Assembly: GCF_001613245.1 (NCBI RefSeq)
Contig: NZ_BDBZ01000001.1
Span: 372,001-436,000 of the forward strand
Source of the DNA: Nocardia speluncae NBRC 108251
Lineage (GTDB): Bacteria; Actinomycetota; Actinomycetes; Mycobacteriales; Mycobacteriaceae
Direction: 5' to 3'
DNA: 64,000 nucleotides
Part shown: positions 12,413 through 20,175 of the stretch, in pieces
Layout: each line of letters begins with the position of its first letter
Numbering within the stretch: position 1 is the first letter of the stretch
The notes under the pieces: generated by a model
Seen by the model: the letters and a program-made list of their open reading frames with translations, nothing else
Databases searched by the model: none
Told to the model about the DNA's origin: nothing
Position numbers and translations under genes: made by a program

Positions 12413-13639
12413 TCAGATGGCACCACTGGTGCGCATGGCGTCGATATCGCTGCGGGATCTGGCCAGAACGTCACGAAGCACTTCGTCGGTGTGCTCTCCC
12501 AGCTCGGGCCCGAGCCAGCGGATGGAACCCGGCGTACCCGAGAGCTTCGGCGCCACGTTCTGAACCGGGAAATCACCGAGCAGCTTGTGCTGCACAGTGA
12601 CAATGGCTTCACGGGCCGTGAAATGGGGATCGGCGAGCATGTCCTGCGCCCGGTAGATACGGCCGGCCGGAACACCGGAGTCCTCCAGGAGCTTCAGAAG
12701 GTCGTCGGCAATCTGCTGGGAGGTCCACCGGGAAACCAGGTCATCCAGTTCTCCCTGGTTGGCGCCGCGCGCGGTATGACTACCGTACCGAGGGTCGTCC
12801 GCCAGTTCCGGTCGGCCCATGGCGATCGCCAGGCGACGAAAAACCGTATCCTGATTCGCTGCGATGAGAATACTGCTCGAGTCCGCAGTGGGGTAGACGT
12901 TACTGGGAGCGACGTTCGGCAGTATCGAACCGCTGCGCTCCCGCTGGTAGCCCGTGAGTTCGTACTCCGGAACCGTAGACTCCATGAGCGCCAGAACAGC
13001 CTCGTAGATCGCCGAGTCGACTATCTGGCCGCTCCCGGTACGTTGTGCCGAATGCAGCGCCACCAGGGCGCCGATAGTCGCGAAAATCGCTGCGAGAGAA
13101 TCACCGATCGAGATCCCCGTGCGGCTCGGCAGCGACTCGGGATCTCCGGTGATGTAACGCAGCCCGCCCATCGCCTCACCGATCGAACCGTATCCGGCGC
13201 GAGGAGCATAGGGTCCGGTCTGCCCATACCCGGTAACCCGTACCATCACAAGTTTCGGATTGAGTGCCCGCAGCTCTTCGTAGCCGAGTCCCCAACGCTC
13301 CAGGGTGCCGGGCCGGAAATTCTCGACGAGAATATCGGCCGTGGCGATCAGGTCGCGGGCAATCTGCTGCCCCTGCGCTGTCCGGAGGTTGCAGGTAACC
13401 GATCTCTTGTTCCGGCCCACGACCGGCCACCACAGCGACTCGCCGTGGGATGTGTTGCGCCCCCATTGACGCATCGGATCACCGCGCCCCGGATCCTCCA
13501 GCTTGATCACATCGGCATCGAAATCGGCCAGTAGTTGGCCACAGAACGGACCGGCGAGCAGTTGGCCCATCTCGATCACACGCACATTCGACAGCGGACC
13601 GCGCGGGCTCGGATCATCCTGCGACGTCGGGTAGGACAT
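12413..13639 (-). CDS. Class III (CaiB/BaiF) CoA-transferase
   Basis: 408 residues. Family landmarks are VIEMGQLLAGPFCGQLLADFDADVIKLEDP-type opening, NKRSVTCNL, ENFRPGTLERWGLG and GYGQTGPYAPRAGYG. These enzymes move CoA between acyl-CoA and a free acid. Where formyl-CoA transferase has its nucleophilic Asp (the x-Y/F-D-x-x-x-Q-A region) this protein reads AGYGSIGEAMGG, so the Asp appears to be Gly; I believe some family members share this, but activity should not be assumed. AGGAG lies 4 nt before the ATG. A 155-nt gap separates it from the GntR gene upstream. It probably activates the acid later cleaved by the HMG-CoA-lyase-like enzyme. Confidence 0.88.
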   Translation of the reverse strand: MSYPTSQDDPSPRGPLSNVRVIEMGQLLAGPFCGQLLADFDADVIKLEDPGRGDPMRQWGRNTSHGESLWWPVVGRNKRSVTCNLRTAQGQQIARDLIATADILVENFRPGTLERWGLGYEELRALNPKLVMVRVTGYGQTGPYAPRAGYGSIGEAMGGLRYITGDPESLPSRTGISIGDSLAAIFATIGALVALHSAQRTGSGQIVDSAIYEAVLALMESTVPEYELTGYQRERSGSILPNVAPSNVYPTADSSSILIAANQDTVFRRLAIAMGRPELADDPRYGSHTARGANQGELDDLVSRWTSQQIADDLLKLLEDSGVPAGRIYRAQDMLADPHFTAREAIVTVQHKLLGDFPVQNVAPKLSGTPGSIRWLGPELGEHTDEVLRDVLARSRSDIDAMRTSGAI

Positions 13640-13794
13640 AGCGCTCCTCATGGTGTTTCCGGTGCGGGCCGCGGACGTGCCTGCGGGCCCCGCTGCCGGG
13701 GCTCCTGTGCGTTCGGCACAGGGATCTGCTCCGGGGGTTGGGGGAGTGGGATGGGGACGGCCGCTACCGGGCGCCGGTGGCCGTCCATTTCGGG

Positions 13795-14484
13795 TCAAAC
13801 GAGAACATTGGTGATGTCTTGGCCGATAGCGGTGGTCTCGACGCCCTGCGGCGGCGTAAGCATCGCGGCGCGGGCATTGTGCAGATGCGATCGAACGACG
13901 GCCTCCACCCACTCCCCGTCACCCACCCGAAGCGCCGCCACGATTTCGAAATGGTGCGCGAGACTTCTCGCCAGCGACCGCTCCGTATAAACGTTGTAGT
14001 TGCGAGTGGCGATCGAGATATGGGTGACCGATGTGAGCGTCGCCAGCAACTGCGGACTGTCGGATGCCTCGAGCAGGGTCGTGTGGAACTGGCGGTTCAG
14101 GGTCGCTATCCTGCCGAAATCCCTTTCACCCTCTGCACTTCCGAGCTCCTGCATGGATTCCGCGAGCTGTTCGAGCGTATCGATCGTTTCGGCCGAGAGC
14201 CGCCCCGCCGCCTTCCCCGAGGCGACCGGTTCGAGCAATAGCCGGAGATCGAAGATCTCCGCGACCTGCTGCGGCGTCCACGAGGCAATCCGAGCGCCTC
14301 GGTTCGGCGCGATCTCCACGAGGCCCTCTGCCGCGAGGCGGGACAGTGCCTCACGCACCGGGGTCCGGCTGACCTGCAGGATCTCGGCCAGTTCGGCCTC
14401 ACCCAAACGCTCGCCCGCTTCCCAACGCCCGGCCAGGATCTGTTCGCGCAGCAGAGTTGTTGCGCGTAGAGATGCTTGTGACAT
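13795..14484 (-). CDS. GntR-family repressor with FCD domain (copy 1)
   Basis: 229 residues. The N-terminal winged helix (about 10-75) has the FadR/VanR signature VSRTPVREALSRLAAEGLVEI. The rest is a helical FCD effector domain, with FDLRLLLEP and conserved His in NRQFHTTL and HSHLHNARAAM-like segments that usually bind a metal and a carboxylate ligand. GGAGG is 5 nt before the ATG. It is divergent from the lyase gene at 14628 and is a close paralogue of the regulator at 15663. It probably represses both flanking operons through boxes in 14485-14627. Confidence 0.93.
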   Translation of the reverse strand: MSQASLRATTLLREQILAGRWEAGERLGEAELAEILQVSRTPVREALSRLAAEGLVEIAPNRGARIASWTPQQVAEIFDLRLLLEPVASGKAAGRLSAETIDTLEQLAESMQELGSAEGERDFGRIATLNRQFHTTLLEASDSPQLLATLTSVTHISIATRNYNVYTERSLARSLAHHFEIVAALRVGDGEWVEAVVRSHLHNARAAMLTPPQGVETTAIGQDITNVLV

Positions 14485-14498
14485 TCCCACCTCCAAGA

Positions 14499-14601
14499 TT
14501 GCATACAGAGTAACCCCACTACGCCGGGTCGGCAACGGAAACAGCCAGAAACTTGCAGGATCTTCCTGATCCTGCACGCTCAGCCAAGAAAGTTGCATAC
14601 A
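14499..14601. promoter_or_regulatory. Divergent control region with two TTGCATACA boxes
   Basis: TTGCATACA occurs at 14499-14507 and again at 14593-14601, in direct orientation, one near each divergent start codon. Each is close to the palindrome TTGTATACAA, the kind of site expected for FCD-type GntR proteins. Related boxes occur at 12353 (GGCATACA), 17866 (TCGTATACA) and 21671 (CTGCATACA). Confidence 0.5.
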
Positions 14602-14627
14602 TTTAACGCGCGAGGCACCATTCGACC

Positions 14628-15560
14628 ATGAGCATCGACAGCCGTCCCGCGCCGGCCACGGAACCGAACTCCGAGATCACGATCATCGACGTATCACCAC
14701 GAGATGGCCTACAGAACGAAAAGACACCGGTATCGACAGACAACAAGCTCACACTGATCAACTCACTGATCACCGCCGGTATCCGCCGAATAGAAGCGAC
14801 AAGTTTCGTACACCCCCGGCTCGTACCGCAGATGGCCGACGCCGAAGCGGTCGCCGCCGCCCTGCCACGCGGCCACGTCTCCTGGATCGGGCTGGTACTC
14901 AATGAACGCGGGCTGGACCGGGCGATCGCCGCCGGCCTGGACGAAGTCAACATCGTCGTCGTCGCCACCGACACCTTCAGCCGAAAGAACCAGGGAACCA
15001 GCACACACCAAGGAATCGAACTGTGGACACGCCTCGCGGCACGAGCCCGATCCGCAGGCCTACGCACCACAATCACCATCGCTGCCGCCTTCGGCTGCCC
15101 ATTCGAAGGCGAAGTACCGATAACCCGGGTAACGGAGCTCATCGCCCGCTGCGTGCAAGCCCAACCCGACGAGCTCGCACTCGCCGACACCATCGGAGTC
15201 GGCGTACCCAGGCAAGTTACCGAACTGGCCGGCGCAGCCGCCGCCGAGGCACCCGGCATCCCCCTGCGCTGGCATTTCCACAACACCCGCAACACCGGCT
15301 ACGCCAACGCACTCACCGCCGCCGCCCTCGGACCCTGCACCCTCGACGCCAGTGTCGGCGGAATCGGAGGCTGCCCATTCGCCCCCGCGGCAACGGGCAA
15401 TATCGCCACCGAAGACCTGTGGTACCTCCTCGACCGCAACGGAATCGACACCGGCCTCGACATCCACCCACTTCTCGACACCGCGAAATGGCTCGACACT
15501 GTGCTCGGATACCGTGTACCCGGTCAACTCGCACGAGCCGGTCTCTTCCCGGCCTCCTGA
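14628..15560 (+). CDS. HMG-CoA lyase-like / DRE-TIM metallolyase
   Basis: 310 residues, one TIM barrel. DVSPRDGLQNE at 21-31 supplies the catalytic Arg and metal-binding Asp. ATSFVHP follows, then HFHNTRNTG near 216 gives the two metal His, and GIGGCPFAPAATGN near 247 carries the mobile-loop Cys of HMG-CoA lyase (usually GGCPYAPGASGN). The family cleaves 3-hydroxy-3-methylacyl-CoA to an acyl-CoA and a keto acid. Next to a CoA-transferase it probably splits a pathway-specific 3-hydroxyacyl-CoA rather than serve leucine degradation. Only a weak GAGG lies about 12 nt upstream of the ATG. Confidence 0.9.
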   Translation: MSIDSRPAPATEPNSEITIIDVSPRDGLQNEKTPVSTDNKLTLINSLITAGIRRIEATSFVHPRLVPQMADAEAVAAALPRGHVSWIGLVLNERGLDRAIAAGLDEVNIVVVATDTFSRKNQGTSTHQGIELWTRLAARARSAGLRTTITIAAAFGCPFEGEVPITRVTELIARCVQAQPDELALADTIGVGVPRQVTELAGAAAAEAPGIPLRWHFHNTRNTGYANALTAAALGPCTLDASVGGIGGCPFAPAATGNIATEDLWYLLDRNGIDTGLDIHPLLDTAKWLDTVLGYRVPGQLARAGLFPAS

Positions 15561-15662
15561 CCACGCGCCGGAGCGAACCTTCCTCTGCGCCTAGTGGATC
15601 CGACGCATTGCCGGCAGACGGACAGCACCATAATCTGAACTGCAATTCGAGAGGGGCGAAGT

Positions 15663-16331
15663 ATGTCGCAGAGCAGCTCGGCGTCGATCCGTGCCACGGA
15701 TCTGTTACGCGAGAAAATCCTTTCCGGACAGTGGGCACAGGGCGAACGCCTCGGCGAAGTCGAGCTCGCCGAGATCCTCGAAGTGAGCCGGACCCCCGTT
15801 CGTGAGGCGCTGTCACGCCTGGCGGCCCAAGGGCTGGTGGAGATACTGCCGAACCGCGGAGCCCGGGTAGCAACCTGGACCGCCGAACAACTACGCGAAA
15901 TCTTCGACTTGAGGATGCTGCTCGAACCCGTCGCCTGCGGAAAGGCCGTGGGACGGCTGACATCGTCCGAACTCGACGAACTCGACGAACTCGCACACCG
16001 AATGCACGAACTGGCAGCAGTACCGGCGAACCGTGATTTCATCGCGCTCGCCGAACTCAACCGCCGGTTCCACGCCACCCTGATAGGAGCCTCGGGAAGC
16101 CCGCAACTGCAGCAGACACTTGCCTCGGTCGCCCACATCTCGATCGCCACCCAGAACTACCACCACTACACCGACGAGGCACTCGCTCGTAGCCTCGCGC
16201 ACCATTTCGAAATCGTCGCGGCACTCCGCAGCGGCAACGCCGACTGGGTCGAATCGGTCATGTGCTCACACCTGCACAACGCGCGCGCAGCAATGCTCCC
16301 GATTCCGGACGGCACCGCGCCGGGCCGATGA
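15663..16331 (+). CDS. GntR-family repressor with FCD domain (copy 2)
   Basis: 222 residues, clearly paralogous to the regulator at 13795 through its whole length: shared VSRTPVREALSRLAA, LARSLAHHFEIVAALR and SHLHNARAAML. It lies 102 nt downstream of the lyase gene on the same strand and has GAGGGG before the ATG. Two such similar repressors around one lyase suggest a recent duplication with two effectors or two operator sets. Confidence 0.93.
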   Translation: MSQSSSASIRATDLLREKILSGQWAQGERLGEVELAEILEVSRTPVREALSRLAAQGLVEILPNRGARVATWTAEQLREIFDLRMLLEPVACGKAVGRLTSSELDELDELAHRMHELAAVPANRDFIALAELNRRFHATLIGASGSPQLQQTLASVAHISIATQNYHHYTDEALARSLAHHFEIVAALRSGNADWVESVMCSHLHNARAAMLPIPDGTAPGR

Positions 16332-16348
16332 AGATCCACAGCGGAAGG

Positions 16349-16393
16349 GAACCGGGCGGGGCCAACCGAAGGACTCCCCACCCCGCCCGGTTC
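16349..16393. terminator. Hairpin between convergent genes
   Basis: Perfect 13-bp arms 16349-16361 and 16381-16393 (GAACCGGGCGGGG and its complement) with a 19-nt loop, placed between the GntR gene (ends 16331) and the SDR gene (ends 16410). Confidence 0.75.
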
Positions 16394-16409
16394 TACACGA
16401 GCACCCGTG

Positions 16410-17246
16410 TCACGCAGCACCGTTCGTGGCACCGGAACCTGCGAGTGGGCCCAGCGTTTCACCCGTGATGTACGTCGAATCGGGGGAGACCAGGAACGCG
16501 ATCGTGCGCGACACATCGATCGGTTCGATCCACGGCACCCCCATCGGATTGATCACATAGGCGTCCCGGATCTGCTGCTCACTCGGGTTGTCGACGCCGG
16601 GCAAGAACAATGCCTCACACGCGGGATTGCGGATCATATCTGTGTTGACATTGGTCGGCGTAACCGCATTCACGGTAATCCCCTTACCGGCCAACTCCAT
16701 AGCTGCCGACTTCACCAAACCGATAACACCCCACTTGGACGCACAGTAGTGGCCCAGGTTGTTGAACCCGATATGCCCACCACCGGACGAGGTGGCAACC
16801 ACCCGGCCGTAACCTGCCGCGATCATATGCGGCAACACCGCACGGAAAGAATTGAACACCCCGGTCAGATTGATATCGATGGTCTCGGCCCAGACCTGTG
16901 GGCTCATCTCGGAGATCTCGACCGCGGTCATGATGCCTGCATTGGCAAGCAGGATGTCGATCTTGCCGAACTTGTCGACCACCTCGTCCGCGAAAGCAAC
17001 CAGACCATCGAAATCGCGCACATCGATCTGACGCGTGTAGACGTCACGACCCTGCGCCCGCACCAAGCGGACGGTTTCGTCGAGGTCCGCCGGGCCTGCC
17101 ATCGGATACTCGGTTGTGTCATTGTCCTTCAGGGAGTCGACGATGACGATATCCGCTCCCAGGCTCGCAAGGTGCACCGCATGCGACCGTCCCTGACCGC
17201 GTGCGCCGCCGGTAACAAAGGCGATCTGTCCGTCGAGCGTTCCCAT
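16410..17246 (-). CDS. SDR-family oxidoreductase, mycofactocin-coupled type
   Basis: 278 residues. TGGARGQGRSHAV at 13-25 is the glycine-rich NAD site in the version typical of mycofactocin-associated dehydrogenases such as carveol dehydrogenases; the catalytic Tyr and Lys lie in HYCASKWG near 170, with Ser in TSSGGGH. Members keep NAD(H) tightly bound and pass electrons to the peptide cofactor mycofactocin, which is restricted mainly to actinobacteria. It probably oxidises an alcohol in this catabolic island. It lies 60 nt downstream of nothing on its strand except the GlcG-like gene further left to right, which reads in the same direction. Confidence 0.88.
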   Translation of the reverse strand: MGTLDGQIAFVTGGARGQGRSHAVHLASLGADIVIVDSLKDNDTTEYPMAGPADLDETVRLVRAQGRDVYTRQIDVRDFDGLVAFADEVVDKFGKIDILLANAGIMTAVEISEMSPQVWAETIDINLTGVFNSFRAVLPHMIAAGYGRVVATSSGGGHIGFNNLGHYCASKWGVIGLVKSAAMELAGKGITVNAVTPTNVNTDMIRNPACEALFLPGVDNPSEQQIRDAYVINPMGVPWIEPIDVSRTIAFLVSPDSTYITGETLGPLAGSGATNGAA

Positions 17247-17306
17247 GATCTGTTCCTTCCACGTTGTCGACCAGCTGATCGAGATGAAATGCCTGATTCC
17301 GGACGA

Positions 17307-17717
17307 TCAGCCGAACGCAGCCACACCGGCTTCGGCGACAGCGATGTCCTCTTCGACCGCCCCGCCGCTGACACCGAGAGCGCCGACCAGGGTGCCCTCC
17401 GCCCGCACCGGAATCCCGCCGCCGAACGGTGTGAACTTGTGGATGCTCGTGATCGATCCCGCGAACGACGGATTCTCGTTCGCCACCGACTCCCATGAAG
17501 ACGTCGGCACACCCATGCCGACCGCGGTGTACGCCTTCTGCTTCGCCATCGCGAGTGCCATCAGCGGGCTTTCGTCCATTCTGATACCGGCCACCGGATG
17601 CCCCGAGTGGTCGACCACTACCAGTGTCATCGCCACACCGATCTCGAGCGCTTTCGCTTTGCCGGCCGCGAGGATGATCTCCGCATCCTGCAAGGTCAGC
17701 ACGTTTCTCTCGATCAT
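17307..17717 (-). CDS. GlcG/HbpS-like protein (DUF336 fold)
   Basis: 136 residues. AEIILAAGKAKALEIGV, VVVDHSGHPVAGIRMD, AKQKAYTA and the C-terminal GALGVSGGAVEEDIAVAEAG are the hallmarks of the GlcG/HbpS family, whose members bind haem, cobalamin or small ligands and often sit in catabolic operons. AAGGAG lies 8 nt before the ATG chosen at 17717; another ATG six bases upstream leaves only 2 nt. There is no signal peptide, so it is cytoplasmic. It lies upstream of the SDR gene with a 60-nt gap, probably one transcript. Confidence 0.85.
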   Translation of the reverse strand: MIERNVLTLQDAEIILAAGKAKALEIGVAMTLVVVDHSGHPVAGIRMDESPLMALAMAKQKAYTAVGMGVPTSSWESVANENPSFAGSITSIHKFTPFGGGIPVRAEGTLVGALGVSGGAVEEDIAVAEAGVAAFG

Positions 17718-18097
17718 CGACATCTCTCCTTCGAACACTGCGATTCGCCGACAACTGCGTTGGCGCGCTGAGCCGGCACTCCGAGTGAGCGGGTCGGGCA
17801 CGGGCCTCCACGACTCACCGGAGGTGAGACGAGTATGGGGGGCTGCGACGGGATCGGTCAACAGTTCGTATACAACTTGCGTGTGCCGCAGGGGAGTGGC
17901 ACACAGCGCCCGTGGCACCCCCTGACGTACAAGAACATCAGGAAAACCTGTAAAAACCTGGTTAATGACGTACATTTGCAGCCATCCCGGATTGCGGAGA
18001 TGCTTGGATGTACCACATGCACCGGCACGACCGCCCGCCATATGTACACAATCTACTCTGGACGGCACTCCGGTTCTGCTCACTGCAAAGGAGACTC
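17718..18097. promoter_or_regulatory. 380-nt divergent intergenic region
   Basis: This separates the leftward GlcG-like gene from the rightward decarboxylase-family gene. It has no convincing gene. It contains GTTCGTATACAAC at 17864-17876, a near-palindrome around GTATAC that matches the TGYATACA boxes near the GntR genes, so it may be a third operator of the same regulators. The stretch 17940-17990 is AT-richer and could hold the rightward promoter. Confidence 0.4.
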
Positions 18098-18841
18098 ATG
18101 GTTGACGTACTCGGCTGGCGCAGCGTATTCGGTGTCCTGGCCCCATCGACGAATACAGTCGTGGAGCCGGACTACTACCGGATGTCCGTCCCCGGTGTCA
18201 CCGCACATGTATCGCGCATCCATATCCGAGACCAGAAGCTCGCCAGCAACGAGGATTTCGAAGGGCTCCTCGAGCAGATCCGCGCGGAGATCGAAGCATC
18301 CTGCGAACGCCTGCTCACCTGCGATCCGGACTACCTGGTGATGGGGATGTCGGCCGAAACCTTCTGGGGCGGCATCGAGGGCAATCGGCAGTTCACCGAG
18401 CATCTCGAGGGTTTCTCCGGTAAACGGCTGGCTACGGGCGCGGACGCCGTACGGAGAGCACTGGACCTGTTCGGATCCCGCCGCCTCGGTGTCGTCACCC
18501 CGTACCAGCCCATCGCGGACGACAACGTTCGCCTCTTCCTCTCCGAATGCGGCTACGACGTGGTGAAGCTCGAAGGGCTGAAATGTCCGTCGGCAGTCGA
18601 CATAGCACGAGTCCCGGAGGCAACACTACGAGCGGCAATCCGAGCGGTGGACGGACCGGACATCGATGCAATCGTCCAGGTCGGAACCAACCTGTCGATG
18701 GTTCGTCTGGCCGATGAGGCCGAACGCTGGCTCGATAAACCGGTGATCGCCATCAACGCTGCCACCTGGTGGCATGCACTGCGCACCAACGGCATCACCG
18801 ATCAGATCCACGCATCGGGAACTCTGCTTCGCGAGTACTGA
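18098..18841 (+). CDS. Arylmalonate decarboxylase / maleate isomerase-family protein lacking both catalytic Cys
   Basis: 247 residues of the Asp/Glu racemase superfamily. PSTNT near 16 is the conserved N-terminal Asn motif. MGMSAETFWGG near 87 aligns with the MGTSLSFYRG oxyanion loop of arylmalonate decarboxylase, with Ser where racemases and maleate isomerases have Cys. The second site, VQVGTNLSM near 202, has Gly in place of the Cys used by all three enzyme types. The C-terminal PVIAINAATWWHAL is well conserved, so the fold is intact. AAGGAG lies 4 nt before the ATG. It is followed by an isochorismatase-like hydrolase, an arrangement reminiscent of maleate isomerase/maleamate amidohydrolase pairs. 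The activity is unknown. Confidence 0.8.
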   Translation: MVDVLGWRSVFGVLAPSTNTVVEPDYYRMSVPGVTAHVSRIHIRDQKLASNEDFEGLLEQIRAEIEASCERLLTCDPDYLVMGMSAETFWGGIEGNRQFTEHLEGFSGKRLATGADAVRRALDLFGSRRLGVVTPYQPIADDNVRLFLSECGYDVVKLEGLKCPSAVDIARVPEATLRAAIRAVDGPDIDAIVQVGTNLSMVRLADEAERWLDKPVIAINAATWWHALRTNGITDQIHASGTLLREY

Positions 18842-18872
18842 CCCTGCCGCCACCGATTTCGAGGAGAGACGA

Positions 18873-18986
18873 ATGCACACCACCATCTGGGCTACCGCGA
18901 TGCAAACACCCCGGCCGGTTCACCACCCCGGCCGTACCGTCCAGGTCTCGCGGCAAATACGGATACAGGGCTCGGCGGTGGGCTGA
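18873..18986 (+). CDS. Putative 37-residue peptide coupled to the hydrolase gene
   Basis: The ATG follows GAGGAG by 6 nt, the strongest ribosome site in this part, and the stop overlaps the next start by one base (TGATG at 18984-18988). The hydrolase gene has no good site of its own, so translation of this short frame probably delivers ribosomes to it. The peptide is Arg-, Pro- and Thr-rich, without a signal or membrane segment. It may be only a coupling leader or the remnant of a gene. Confidence 0.45.
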   Translation: MHTTIWATAMQTPRPVHHPGRTVQVSRQIRIQGSAVG

Positions 18987-19615
18987 TGAGGCTCGACACC
19001 GACTACAGCGAGGCAGGCTTCGGCGGACAACTCGGCTGGGGGCAGCGGCCCGCCCTCTTGATGATCGACATGATGGAAGCGTATTTCCGGGCCGGCTCCG
19101 CACTGTGCCTGCCCGACCGCACCCTCGTCGACAGGGCGGCAGCTCTGCTGTCGGCAGCACGATCCGCCGGACTTCTCATCGTGCATACCCGCGTCGAATA
19201 CTCTACGTCCCTCACCGACGCGGGACTCTTCGTCAAGAAGGTCCCGGCTCTCGGCCTGTTGACGGCCGAACACCCCGAAGGCTTGGGACGGTTCGTCGCC
19301 GATCTCGAACCACATGCCGGCGAGATCGAGATCGTCAAACAGTACGCTTCGGCATTTCACGGTACTTCACTGGCAGCCACCTTTACGGCCAACGGAATAG
19401 ATACCGTCGTCGTTGCCGGTGTCACCACCTCGGGATGCGTTCGTGCGAGCGCGACCGACGCCTTACAACACGGATTCATTCCGAAGGTCGTCGAGGATGC
19501 CTGCGGGGAGCGCAACCATGCGGTGCACGAGGCGAACCTCTTCGATCTGGGCGCCAAGTACGCGGACATCACCGATATCGATTCCGTCTGCAGCCACCTA
19601 CACAAGACGGGGTAG
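18986..19615 (+). CDS. Isochorismatase-like cysteine hydrolase
   Basis: 209 residues. The triad of the family is complete: Asp28 in LLMIDMMEAYF, Lys about 118 in IVKQYASAF and Cys152 in TTSGCVRAS, with the cis-peptide GVTTSG before it. Members cleave C-N or C-O bonds: nicotinamidase, N-carbamoylsarcosine and maleamate amidohydrolases. Length and the AFHGTSL segment resemble the N-carbamoylsarcosine/maleamate group. The genes before it (decarboxylase/isomerase family) and after it (amidase, opposite strand) support an amide-releasing step. Start chosen by the TGATG overlap. Confidence 0.88.
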   Translation: MRLDTDYSEAGFGGQLGWGQRPALLMIDMMEAYFRAGSALCLPDRTLVDRAAALLSAARSAGLLIVHTRVEYSTSLTDAGLFVKKVPALGLLTAEHPEGLGRFVADLEPHAGEIEIVKQYASAFHGTSLAATFTANGIDTVVVAGVTTSGCVRASATDALQHGFIPKVVEDACGERNHAVHEANLFDLGAKYADITDIDSVCSHLHKTG

Positions 19616-20175
19616 CAGCCCTCGCCAGAACTGAGTTGACAGAATGTAGATTATCGGCAGTCTTCGGCGGCCTGGGCCAGGAACTCAATCGTGAACAACC
19701 GCTTGCGAAATGCTGCCGTCGGACCACACGGACAGGCCCCGCCACCGTTCAGGAGTCCCGACGGAACGACGCGTCGAGTTCGCCGCAGGGCCCGGAAGCC
19801 GGCCCGGCTCCATATGGCCGGTACGCCGCACGCATTATGTCAACTCGGAAATCTCCCGTGACGCTGCGAGATCGGCCGACCGGCGCCGTGGCGGCGCGTC
19901 CACGCGTATGGCGCCGACCAGGAGTCGGCCGGCAACTGCGACGCATACTCCCGGCGCCCTCGATCGTTCCACAGGGAGCTCGCATACGGGGTCGGCGCTC
20001 ACTTGCCGACGATCAACCCACTCCTCCCCTGATTCGTAAGCCCCTTGCCTCACCATAATTCGTCACGGTGACGAATTATGGTGAGGCAAGGCCGCACCGC
20101 TATGCCTTCGACCGAGATTCCTCGGCCACCTATGGTGCGCGTTCAGATTTCTCGCCGGGCACGCGGTAGTACGCC
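19616..20175. other. 560-nt intergenic region without a recognised gene
   Basis: It lies between the convergent hydrolase and amidase genes. Frames here have no ribosome site or recognisable product. The only clear structure is the long palindrome at 20043-20091; no conventional terminator was seen right after the hydrolase stop. Confidence 0.6.
20043..20091. repeat. Perfect 24-bp inverted repeat with 1-nt spacer
   Basis: Arms 20043-20066 and 20068-20091 are exact reverse complements; the core reads AATTCGTCAC-G-GTGACGAATT. The arm is only moderately GC-rich and has no U-tract, so it may be a terminator for the two convergent genes, a cruciform or protein-binding site, or the scar of a mobile element. 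Confidence 0.85.

Noticed and set aside
12230..13534. Rightward frame opposite the CoA-transferase
   Set aside because: It is antisense to a gene with clear family motifs and has no ribosome site.
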